A stretch of 5,209 nucleotides of DNA from Thermodesulfatator sp. (GTDB lineage Bacteria; Desulfobacterota; Thermodesulfobacteria; Thermodesulfobacteriales; Thermodesulfobacteriaceae), in NCBI GenBank assembly GCA_026993045.1, contig JALWWR010000118.1:1-5209 (forward strand). Reading direction: 5' to 3'. The notes under the pieces are model-generated. The model had not been told where the DNA came from, did no database searches, and saw only the letters and a list, made by a program, of their open reading frames with translations. The translations under genes were made by a program, and so were the position numbers. Below, piece by piece: positions 1 to 5,209 of the stretch; the first letter of the stretch is position 1, and every line of letters starts with the position of its first letter.

Positions 1-383
1 ATGATGCGATTCCCAAAACGCTCCTTCCAGGCCCAGACCCGCTTTAGAAACTCTTCCCGTCCCAGATCATGGCGGGTGAGACCTTCTTTGGCCAATTCCC
101 GTTCCACTACGTTTTGGGTGGCGATGCCAGCGTGATCCGTGCCCGGGAGCCAGAGGACGTCATGGCCGTCCATGCGTTTGTACCGCGCCAGGATGTCTTG
201 GAGGGTGTTATTTAAAGCATGCCCAATATGAAGGCTTCCGGTGACATTAGGAGGAGGGATGACAATGGAGAATTTGGGTTTTTGAGGGGCAAGAGAAGGG
301 CGGAAAAAGCCCTTTTCTTCCCAGAAACGATACCACTTTTCTTCCAAGCCGTGGAAATCGTAACTTTTAGGCAAGTCTTTCAC
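1..383 (-). CDS. valS: Valyl-tRNA synthetase, N-terminal part (cut by window edge)
   Basis: Class I aminoacyl-tRNA synthetase that charges tRNA-Val with valine in the cytoplasm. The visible 127 codons carry the family's N-terminal pattern: an opening resembling [20 protein letters not shown], then [20 protein letters not shown] at about residues 43-62, with the ATP-binding HIGH signature at residues 52-55. These are followed by [20 protein letters not shown] and a [10 protein letters not shown] stretch. [10 protein letters not shown] followed by VVE points to ValS rather than IleS or LeuS. The start is taken as GTG at 381-383 because a perfect AAGGAGG lies 5 nt upstream. An in-frame GTG at 396-398 would add only five residues and has no such site. 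The gene continues past position 1, so the editing domain, KMSKS loop and anticodon-binding region are not visible. It is divergent from cobU across 66 bp. No frame damage is seen. Confidence 0.96.
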   Translation of the reverse strand, partial: MKDLPKSYDFHGLEEKWYRFWEEKGFFRPSLAPQKPKFSIVIPPPNVTGSLHIGHALNNTLQDILARYKRMDGHDVLWLPGTDHAGIATQNVVERELAKEGLTRHDLGREEFLKRVWAWKERFGNRI

Positions 384-388
384 CGGGG

Positions 389-395
389 CCTCCTT
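389..395 (-). promoter_or_regulatory. Strong ribosome binding site of valS
   Basis: AAGGAGG on the minus strand, five nucleotides before the GTG at 381-383. It decides between two in-frame GTG starts (383 and 398) in favour of 383. It contrasts with the operon genes in this window, none of which has a comparable Shine-Dalgarno sequence. Confidence 0.85.
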
Positions 396-413
396 CACGG
401 GAGCTTGCCCTTT

Positions 414-442
414 TCTTTAAGCCAAAACCGGGTTAAAAGCAA
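414..442 (-). promoter_or_regulatory. Probable sigma70-type promoter of valS
   Basis: On the minus strand, TTGCTT (437-442) and TAAAGA (414-419) are separated by exactly 17 bp, each a partial match to TTGACA and TATAAT. The predicted transcript would start near position 407. That gives a leader of roughly 24 nt carrying the AAGGAGG site before the valS GTG. No T-box-like leader fits in this space, so tRNA-sensing control of the kind seen in Firmicutes is unlikely here. The call rests on short motifs and has not been tested statistically. Confidence 0.45.
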
Positions 443-449
443 GTTTTCG

Positions 450-965
450 ATGAGGACTTTGATCTTAGGCGGCGCAGCCTCTGGTAAGAGCTCTTGGGCC
501 TTGAGATTGGCCCGCCGCTCTCCACGCCCTTGGGTCTTTATCGCCACCGCTGAGGCCACGGATCCTGAGATGGAAGCTAAAATCCTTCGACATCAGGAGG
601 AACGAGGCCCGGATTTCATAACTCTGGAAGCGCCGGTGGAGCTCCCTGAAGTCCTGGCCAGGCAGGCCGGCCAGACCGTGCTAGTAGATTGCCTTACGGT
701 TTGGGTGGGAAATTTGTTTCATTACCAAAAACCGGTGGAGGATTACATAGAAAGACTGCTTGAAACGGTGGACGGTTTTTCGGGACGTCTCATCTTGGTC
801 TCCAATGAGGTGAGCTGGGGGCTTTTGCCTCCAGACCCCGATGCCCGTCGCTATCTTTATTTCTTAGGGCGTCTTAACCGGGAGCTCGCCACTCGCTGTG
901 AAGAAGTCCTGCTGGTGGTGGCGGGATGTCCGCTCCCACTAAAATCTGGGTCAGAACGGCTGTAA
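450..965 (+). CDS. cobU: Adenosylcobinamide kinase / adenosylcobinamide-phosphate guanylyltransferase
   Basis: Bifunctional enzyme of the nucleotide-loop assembly of adenosylcobalamin. It phosphorylates adenosylcobinamide and then transfers GMP to give adenosyl-GDP-cobinamide. The 171-aa product (family about 170-190) shows a P-loop GGAASGKS at residues 7-14, then VFIATAEATDPEME at 29-42. His48 in KILRHQEERG is likely the guanylylated histidine, equivalent to His46 of the Salmonella enzyme. VDCLTVWVGNL lies at 79-89, NEVSWGLLP at 119-127 (family usually NEVGxGIVP, so Gly122 is Ser), and the C-terminal LVVAGCPLPLK at 155-165. The ATG at 450 is chosen because the P-loop begins directly after it. 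The open frame extends upstream to 219, but that part is antisense to valS and unlike CobU. No good ribosome site or promoter is visible. No other cobalamin gene is in the window. Its last 30 codons overlap the convergent DUF3108 gene. Confidence 0.93.
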   Translation: MRTLILGGAASGKSSWALRLARRSPRPWVFIATAEATDPEMEAKILRHQEERGPDFITLEAPVELPEVLARQAGQTVLVDCLTVWVGNLFHYQKPVEDYIERLLETVDGFSGRLILVSNEVSWGLLPPDPDARRYLYFLGRLNRELATRCEEVLLVVAGCPLPLKSGSERL

Positions 966-1626
966 GATGGCCCAAGACAATCTTGCCTTGGACCAGCACC
1001 GGAATCCGATCTTGGCTCACCCAAAGGGTTACCTCGCGGGAGCGCCGGATCAGTTCGCTGGGAAAGGGCAGGCGGGCCTTTACCACCCAGGTCTTTTCTT
1101 TCCCTCGGAAGGTATGGAGGATCTCCTTTCTTAAGATCTGGATTTCAGCCTGATAAATCTTTTGGTGGGCCAAGACCGGGAGGGAAAAGGCCGATCGAGT
1201 GGGGACTAAAAGGCTTAGGGTTTTAAGAAAGGCACTAAACTCGTCGTAGACTGGAAAAGTAGCCTTGATCTCTCCCCTCTTTTTCTTCTTTCCATCTTTT
1301 TTCTCCCACCGGATACGTCCCTGGGAAGGTTCAAAATAAAAGAGCTTTAGACGGGCCTTTTTCCGCTCCAGGACTTCGATTACACTTTTAAGGGGCACCC
1401 TTTCAGGGGTGGTTTGAAGCTGCCAGCGGGCTTTTAGAGGCAAAAGCCAGGCCCCTAAACCGGTGGTGTAGGCGTAAGCGATAGCTTCCCCTTCTCCTAT
1501 CCAAAGTTCAATCTTGCCTACGGCCATAGGGCCCCATTTTACCTGGTACTGCCAATAGTAGTCCCAGGCCTGGACTTCAGAGACCCAAAGAAATAGAACG
1601 AGTAGGGCCAGCCCCCAGGCCCTCAT
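874..1626 (-). CDS. Exported DUF3108-type protein
   Basis: Predicted periplasmic or envelope protein of 250 aa; the molecular function of the DUF3108 family is not established. An N-terminal signal peptide is clear: Met-Arg, a hydrophobic core LALLVLFLWV at 6-15 and a VQA site at 18-20, giving a mature start near Trp21. The body resembles DUF3108: YQVKWGPMAVGKIEL near 27-41, a YDEFSAFL segment near 127-134, then VTLWVSQD, IPV and a C-terminal GKIVLGHLTAVL strand. A lysine-rich loop (about 109-117) sits mid-protein. The start at 1626 forms an ATGA overlap with the coaD stop and places the signal peptide at the N-terminus. An in-frame start at 1734 would add 36 residues that are antisense-like coaD sequence and would bury the signal peptide. 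It is last in the operon. Its C-terminal 30 codons run antisense through the end of cobU, with a proline-rich tail beyond the conserved strand. Confidence 0.8.
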   Translation of the reverse strand: MRAWGLALLVLFLWVSEVQAWDYYWQYQVKWGPMAVGKIELWIGEGEAIAYAYTTGLGAWLLPLKARWQLQTTPERVPLKSVIEVLERKKARLKLFYFEPSQGRIRWEKKDGKKKKRGEIKATFPVYDEFSAFLKTLSLLVPTRSAFSLPVLAHQKIYQAEIQILRKEILHTFRGKEKTWVVKARLPFPSELIRRSREVTLWVSQDRIPVLVQGKIVLGHLTAVLTQILVGADIPPPPAGLLHSEWRAPG

Positions 1627-2117
1627 GAAAACTTGTCCCGCAGTCTCTTTTCTACTCCTGGGGGAACCAGCCCTTCTACCGAGCCTCCAAACTGGGCGGC
1701 TTCTTTGATGATAGTGGAGCTGATGAAGATCCAACGGAACCCTGGCATCAAAAAGACGGTGTCTATATCCCGGGCCAAGCGGCGATTCATGAGGGCTAGC
1801 TGAAATTCGTATTCAAAATCCGAGACCGCCCGGAGTCCCCGGATAATGGCCCGGGCCCCCTTTTTCCGGGCAAAATCCACCAAAAGCCCTGAAAAGCTGG
1901 TTATCTCGAGCCGCTCTCGATCTTCAAGCTCCGCCACAGCTTCCTCTAACATCTGGAGGCGTTCTTCCAAGGAAAAGAGGGGTTTTTTAGCCGGGTTTTC
2001 TCCAATGGCTACCACGAGACGGTCAAAGAGTTTAAGGGCCCTTTTTATAAGGTCTAGGTGCCCGTTAGTTACGGGATCAAAAGTCCCAGGATAGACGGCG
2101 ATCTTGACCTCGTTCAT
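1623..2117 (-). CDS. coaD: Phosphopantetheine adenylyltransferase
   Basis: Catalyses the penultimate step of coenzyme A synthesis, 4'-phosphopantetheine plus ATP to dephospho-CoA plus pyrophosphate. It is a cytoplasmic nucleotidyltransferase, hexameric in characterised bacteria. The 164-aa product matches the usual length of about 160. Visible motifs are AVYPGTFDPVTNGHLDLI with the TxGH nucleotide-binding signature at residues 17-20, IRGLRAVSDFEYEFQLALMN at about 92-111 (substrate-binding RGLR), and FISSTIIKE at 131-139 (family ISSSxVKE). All key residues appear intact. It begins inside the rsmD stop codon and ends inside the start of the DUF3108 gene, both by ATGA overlaps, so translational coupling is likely. 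Only a weak GAGAG lies before the ATG. Adjacency of rsmD and coaD is common across bacteria and supports both calls. Confidence 0.97.
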   Translation of the reverse strand: MNEVKIAVYPGTFDPVTNGHLDLIKRALKLFDRLVVAIGENPAKKPLFSLEERLQMLEEAVAELEDRERLEITSFSGLLVDFARKKGARAIIRGLRAVSDFEYEFQLALMNRRLARDIDTVFLMPGFRWIFISSTIIKEAAQFGGSVEGLVPPGVEKRLRDKFS

Positions 2118-2653
2118 CTCTCATAAAAATAAAGAACCGTGTCCCCATACACCCGCTTTTCTCTTAAGACCCAAGGTCCCACCTTCTCTCCTAAAGGGGT
2201 TTGTTTCCTTTCTTCTACCACGAGGAGCCCCTGAGGGGCAAGAAAAGAAAGGGGTAAGGCCTTCAAGGTCTTTTGGGCCAGTCCCTTTCCATAGGGAGGG
2301 GTAACAAAGATTAGATCGTAAGGCCCTGCTGGAAGGCGTCTTAAATCTTTGGGGAGCCAGGCTTTAAAGACCTGGGCCTTTTCTAAAAGGCCGGCCTGTT
2401 TGAGGTTGGCCCTAATTACAGCCACCATTTGGGGAGAGGCCTCGGCAAAGACCACCTCTTTCGCCCCCCGGGATAGGGCTTCTATCCCTAAGGCCCCGGT
2501 CCCGGAAAAGAGGTCTAGCACCCGTAATCCCTCCAGATTTTGGCCCAAGACGTCAAAAAGGGCCTTTCTTACCCTTTCGGTCATGGGACGGGTTTGTTCT
2601 CCTTTAGGAGAAAACAGCTTGAGACCTCGGAGCCGTCCCCCTGTAATTTTCAT
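2114..2653 (-). CDS. rsmD: 16S rRNA (guanine(966)-N(2))-methyltransferase
   Basis: SAM-dependent methyltransferase that modifies G966 (E. coli numbering) of 16S rRNA during 30S assembly. The 179-aa protein follows the RsmD plan: MKITGGRLRGLKL at the N-terminus, the family motif RPMTERVRKALFDVL at 22-36, SAM-binding motif I LDLFSGTGALGIEAL at 46-60, acidic motif II at Glu71, and YGDTVLYFYE at the C-terminus. Motif IV, normally DPPY or NPPY, here reads Thr118-Pro-Pro-Tyr121 (IFVTPPYG). The codon at 2300-2302 is ACC, where GAC would give the usual Asp. The rest of the protein shows no decay, so this could be a tolerated variant, a change in catalysis or a base error. The gene overlaps the stop of the uvrA-like gene and the start of coaD by 4 bp each. 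Confidence 0.94.
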   Translation of the reverse strand: MKITGGRLRGLKLFSPKGEQTRPMTERVRKALFDVLGQNLEGLRVLDLFSGTGALGIEALSRGAKEVVFAEASPQMVAVIRANLKQAGLLEKAQVFKAWLPKDLRRLPAGPYDLIFVTPPYGKGLAQKTLKALPLSFLAPQGLLVVEERKQTPLGEKVGPWVLREKRVYGDTVLYFYER

Positions 2654-4932
2654 GTCCTTTGAATCCCGGAGGCGTATTTTTGGAGGCGGGTCACAAAGGG
2701 GTGGTCTAGGGACAGGAATTCCGAAAGAGGGCCCTCAAAAGATAACTGGCCTTTCTCAAGGAAACGTATCTGGTCTGCGGCTAGGATGAGAAGGGGATGA
2801 TTTTCCGCCAAGATCAGGTCCTGCCCTTCTTTAAGTAGGCGTTGGAAAAGGGCCAGCAGTTTTTCTAGATCTACCAGATGTAACCCCATAGAAGGGAGGT
2901 CCAAAAGGAGGACCTTAAACTTTTTGGGGCGCCCAAGAGCCTTAAAAAGGCGCAAGCGGAGTTTTTCTCCTCCGGAAAGGCTAGCCAAGGGTTGCCCCAG
3001 TTTCAGGTATCCCAGTCCGTTTTCAGAGAGGAAAAGGAGGGGTTCTTTGATCTTGGGGATCCGAGCAAAGAAATGGAGGGCCTTTTCTACTGTAAATTCT
3101 AGAGCTTCCGGCAAGGTGTAGCCTCTATAGGTTATCTTTCGGGCCTCCCATTGGAGCCCGCTTCCCCCGCATTCCTCACAGGGAATCAAAGTTTCCCCTA
3201 AACCGGAAACCTTTAAGATTTTCTGGCCTTCTCCTCGGCACTCCGGACAGCGCCCTTCAGGAGAAAAGGGGCTAAAGTGGGCGGGTTTGAGGCCTAGGGT
3301 GCGGGCCTCCACCGTTTCAGCCCATAAACGTCGCATCTCGTCAAAGACTCCGCTAAAGGTGGCCACTAACCCGCGGATCTTCCCAGGTATCTCGCCTTCC
3401 AAAAAAAGAACGGGCTTTCCTTCGGCCTTTAATCTTCGGGCCAGGTCCTTTAGATAACGGGTCTTTCCGCTTCCGGATGGGCCACAGACTACCGTCAAAG
3501 TCCCCTTTTGATCGCCAGAAGAAAGATGCAAGCTCCTTTTTCCCGCTAAAAAGGCCCCGGTGGGAGTCTCGGGATGTCGGGCTAACTCTGAAGGAGGGCC
3601 GGCGAAAAGGAGACGTCCCCCGTCCTCTCCCGCCCCTGGACCTAGCTCAAGCACCCAATCCGCCTTTTTTATAATCTCAAGGTCGTGCTCCACCACCAAC
3701 ACCGTGTGGCCTTCAGCCACTAAACGGGACAAAAGGTCCCAGAGTTTTTCCTTTTCTAGGACGCTCAAGCCCAGGCTAGGTTCGTCTAAGATCAAGAGAC
3801 AGCCCGAGAGGTGGACCGAAAGGAGAGTGGCCAGTTCCACCCGTTTTCTTTCTCCAGTGGAGAGTTGGTGGAAGGGGGCCAAAAGGGTGAGATCTCCCAG
3901 ATCTAGTTCTATAAGAAGGGATAGCAATTCCAGGGCCCGTTCCAAATAGGGCTTGACCAAAGGGCGATAAAGTGGGGGCAAGCTCAAAGTCTTTAAAAAT
4001 CGGTGCCACTTTTTTAAGGGATAGGTCAGGGCCTCTTTTAGGAGGAGGCCTCCCCAACGCACTCCTAGGCTCTCTGGCTTCAGTCTCCGCCCCTCACAAA
4101 GGGGGCAGATTTTTTCCCCCACCATTCCCAGCCCTTCACACTCCGGACAGGCCCCCTGGGGATGATTGAAAGAGAAATGGCTCGGTTTAACCTCCGGCAC
4201 TTCTTTCAGACACTGGGGGCAGCGGGCCTTTAAGCTCCAAAGAAAGGTCTGCTCAGGGGTTTGGATTTCGATGGGGCCTCCGGAGAGGCTTTCCGCCAGT
4301 CTCAGGGCCTCTATAAACCGATCTTCAGTCCCTTCTCTTTTTAAGAGGCGATCCACCACCGCCGAGACCCGTTCGAAAGTCTCAGGTGGGGAGACCTCAC
4401 TCAAATCCCGCTCTTTCCCGTCAAACCAAAATCGAATGAATCCCTGGGAAAGGAGGTAAGAAAGGGCTTGAGGAGACTTTTCCTTTAAAGGGGCCCCTAT
4501 TTGCAATTTGGTCCCGGGAGGAAGGTTCCGGTAAAACTCTAAGAGCTCGCTCAAGCGGGCCCGGTGGACCAAATAACCGCAAGAAGGACAGGGTACTTCG
4601 CCCCATTCGGCCCAAAGGCGCCGCAAGAGGTCCCAAAGCCCGCTTACCGTGCCCAAGGTAGACCGAGGGTTAGGGGCTGGGACCCGTTGTGGAAGGGCGA
4701 TCGCAGGCGGAATCCCCCGGGCCTCTTGAAGGTTCGGGGCTGGGGGAAGTCGAACCGGCTGAGAAAGAGACAAGGCCCAAAGGTAGCGTCGCTGTCCTTC
4801 TAGGGCTAAGGTGTCTAAGGCCAGGGAACTTTTGCCCGAGCCCGAAGGGCCAGTCACTACCACTAGGACCCTTTCGGGTATCTCCAGCCGTTCAATTTTT
4901 AGGTTGTGCGTAAAAACACCCCGCAGCTCCAT
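2650..4932 (-). CDS. uvrA: Short, divergent UvrA-type ABC ATPase (excinuclease ABC subunit A paralog)
   Basis: A 760-aa double ABC ATPase of the UvrA family (canonical UvrA about 940), which senses DNA damage and loads UvrB. First half: Walker A GPSGSGKSS at 28-36, a UvrA-like PAIALPQRV and NPRSTLGTV at about 76-95, CPSC at 115-118, then a UvrB-binding-like region around 140-225 (APLKEK, LLSQGFIRFWFDG, VVDRL). Cysteine pairs follow at 238-241, 262-265 and 276-279. Signature LSTGE is at 357-361, Walker B LILDEPSLGL at 380-389 and VEHD at 414-417. Second half: Walker A GPSGSGKT at 484-491, FSGVFDEMRRLWA at 526-538, cysteine pairs at 562-565 and 585-588, LGYLKLGQP near 640-648 and LSGGE at 652-656. 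The second Walker B reads LLLDLPSMGLH (Glu to Leu at 679) and the switch reads AENHP instead of IEHN. The insertion domain is absent. The start at 4932 matches the UvrA N-terminus (MELRGVFTHNLK). It heads the operon. It is probably a paralog with altered function rather than the cell's main UvrA. Confidence 0.88.
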   Translation of the reverse strand: MELRGVFTHNLKIERLEIPERVLVVVTGPSGSGKSSLALDTLALEGQRRYLWALSLSQPVRLPPAPNLQEARGIPPAIALPQRVPAPNPRSTLGTVSGLWDLLRRLWAEWGEVPCPSCGYLVHRARLSELLEFYRNLPPGTKLQIGAPLKEKSPQALSYLLSQGFIRFWFDGKERDLSEVSPPETFERVSAVVDRLLKREGTEDRFIEALRLAESLSGGPIEIQTPEQTFLWSLKARCPQCLKEVPEVKPSHFSFNHPQGACPECEGLGMVGEKICPLCEGRRLKPESLGVRWGGLLLKEALTYPLKKWHRFLKTLSLPPLYRPLVKPYLERALELLSLLIELDLGDLTLLAPFHQLSTGERKRVELATLLSVHLSGCLLILDEPSLGLSVLEKEKLWDLLSRLVAEGHTVLVVEHDLEIIKKADWVLELGPGAGEDGGRLLFAGPPSELARHPETPTGAFLAGKRSLHLSSGDQKGTLTVVCGPSGSGKTRYLKDLARRLKAEGKPVLFLEGEIPGKIRGLVATFSGVFDEMRRLWAETVEARTLGLKPAHFSPFSPEGRCPECRGEGQKILKVSGLGETLIPCEECGGSGLQWEARKITYRGYTLPEALEFTVEKALHFFARIPKIKEPLLFLSENGLGYLKLGQPLASLSGGEKLRLRLFKALGRPKKFKVLLLDLPSMGLHLVDLEKLLALFQRLLKEGQDLILAENHPLLILAADQIRFLEKGQLSFEGPLSEFLSLDHPFVTRLQKYASGIQRT

Positions 4933-4938
4933 GAAAAT

Positions 4939-4968
4939 AGGATACTTTTTAGCCCCCTTCCTTGACAA
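4939..4968 (-). promoter_or_regulatory. Operon promoter, possibly giving a leaderless mRNA
   Basis: On the minus strand, TTGTCA (4963-4968, five of six matches to TTGACA) is followed after 18 bp by TATCCT (4939-4944, four of six matches to TATAAT, including the key first, second and last bases). Only six nucleotides (ATTTTC) separate the -10 box from the ATG at 4930-4932, so initiation would be expected at or next to the A of the ATG. The purine-rich AAGGAAGGGGG that could serve as a ribosome site ends about 20 nt before the ATG, which is too far, and it lies inside the promoter spacer. A promoter further upstream with a long leader is the alternative. Confidence 0.45.
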
Positions 4969-5109
4969 GCTATCTTTTACTCTTTTGAAGATTTTAGATT
5001 TTAGAAGATTTTTGAAAACAAAGGCTAAGAAGAGGGGGTATCTAACTCGGTGGGGAGGATTACTATACGGAACAGGACTTTTAGAGGTCTCCACCTGTTA
5101 CTGCAGAGC
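4969..5109. other. Non-coding A/T-rich region upstream of the operon
   Basis: No gene is supported here. An open frame continues upstream from the uvrA-like start to a GTG at 5094, but the extra 54 residues are unlike any UvrA N-terminus and no ribosome site precedes that GTG. The stretch 4971-5025 is A/T-rich and contains GAAGATTTT twice (4987-4995 and 5004-5012) with AGATTTT between them. Its position directly upstream of the -35 box would suit an UP-element-like role; that is an inference from composition only. Confidence 0.4.
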
Positions 5110-5147
5110 GAAAATGTCACCCTAATTGCAAGGGGAAAATGTCACCC
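5110..5147. repeat. Two direct copies of GAAAATGTCACCC with a 25-bp period
   Basis: The 13-mer GAAAATGTCACCC occurs identically at 5110-5122 and 5135-5147. The second copy is framed by GGGG and CCCC (5132-5148), and CCCT/AGGG form a small inverted pair between the copies. Identical spaced repeats carrying TGTCA fit the tandem terminal repeats of IS21-type elements. Paired binding sites for a DNA-binding protein are the alternative. Confidence 0.75.
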
Positions 5148-5209
5148 CGCTCCTGAGTTTGTGTTTTAAGCCGAAGTTTTATCTTCTGGCAACTTTTCTT
5201 GGTCTTTCC
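5115..5209. mobile_element. Possible terminal end of an IS21-type insertion sequence (body outside window)
   Basis: If the first TGTCA at 5115 is the element tip, the element would run rightwards out of the window, with the second repeat at 5140 as its inner terminal repeat. IS21-family elements typically start with TG and carry several short subterminal repeats, which fits. No transposase domain is visible. On the minus strand a frame entering from the right edge reads KDQEKLPEDKTSA and stops at 5166, and could be the very C-terminus of a gene in the element; this is weak. The opposite end and target duplication cannot be seen. The boundary is provisional. Confidence 0.33.

Noticed and set aside
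219..449. Upstream extension of the cobU frame
   Set aside because: It is antisense to the conserved valS N-terminus including the HIGH motif, and CobU proteins start directly before the P-loop.
971..990. Short inverted repeat CAAGA/TCTTG just after the cobU stop, considered as a terminator
   Set aside because: The stem is only 5 bp with a 3-nt loop and is not followed by a T-run; it lies inside the DUF3108 coding region.
926..1153. Plus-strand open frame of 75 codons after cobU
   Set aside because: It is antisense to the DUF3108 gene, shows no domain-like sequence and is explained as a shadow frame.
1627..1734. Upstream extension of the DUF3108 gene
   Set aside because: It overlaps the conserved end of coaD in another frame and would bury an evident signal peptide. 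The ATGA-overlap start at 1626 fits the operon pattern.
3776..4057. Minus-strand 93-codon frame inside the uvrA-like gene
   Set aside because: It is rich in Pro, Gly and Arg, out of frame with a clear ABC ATPase coding region, and lacks a recognisable start context.
4933..5094. N-terminal extension of the uvrA-like gene to the GTG at 5094 (54 extra residues)
   Set aside because: UvrA proteins begin at the MxLRGxxxHNLK-type segment, which starts at the ATG at 4932. The extension is A/T-rich, has no ribosome site and contains the probable promoter.
5132..5148. GGGG...CCCC flanks of the second repeat, considered as a transcription terminator
   Set aside because: The stem is four pairs around a nine-base loop with no T-run on either strand; the repeat structure explains it better.

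Overview
The window looks like chromosomal DNA from a thermophilic bacterium. The proteins are rich in Lys, Glu, Arg and Leu, genes are packed with almost no spacing, and GC content is moderate. The gene set and protein style would suit a member of the Thermodesulfobacteria or a relative. That assignment is an inference from style only, since no rRNA or other marker is present.

Layout, left to right. Positions 1-383 (minus) hold the N-terminal 127 codons of valyl-tRNA synthetase (valS), cut by the window edge. It is divergent from cobU (450-965, plus), the bifunctional kinase/guanylyltransferase of cobalamin assembly, across a 66-bp gap that contains a credible valS promoter. From the right, a four-gene minus-strand operon runs leftwards: a short, divergent UvrA-type ABC ATPase (4932-2650), rsmD (16S rRNA m2G966 methyltransferase, 2653-2114), coaD (phosphopantetheine adenylyltransferase, 2117-1623) and an exported DUF3108-type protein (1626-874). 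All three junctions are 4-bp ATGA stop/start overlaps. The operon's last gene runs 92 bp into the 3' end of cobU on the opposite strand.

Positions 4933-5209 hold no convincing complete gene. They contain a TTGTCA-18-TATCCT promoter whose predicted transcription start falls on the ATG of the uvrA-like gene (possible leaderless mRNA), an A/T-rich stretch, and near the right edge two direct copies of GAAAATGTCACCC spaced 25 bp apart. The latter resemble the multiple terminal repeats of an IS21-type insertion sequence whose body would lie beyond the window.

Most genes are housekeeping: translation (valS, rsmD), CoA synthesis (coaD), cobalamin (cobU) and envelope (DUF3108). The unusual one is the UvrA-like protein. 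It keeps a UvrB-binding-like region and the zinc-type cysteine pairs, but lacks the insertion domain. Its second ATPase half has lost the Walker B glutamate and the switch histidine. A second oddity is the RsmD catalytic motif IV, which reads TPPY instead of the usual DPPY/NPPY.
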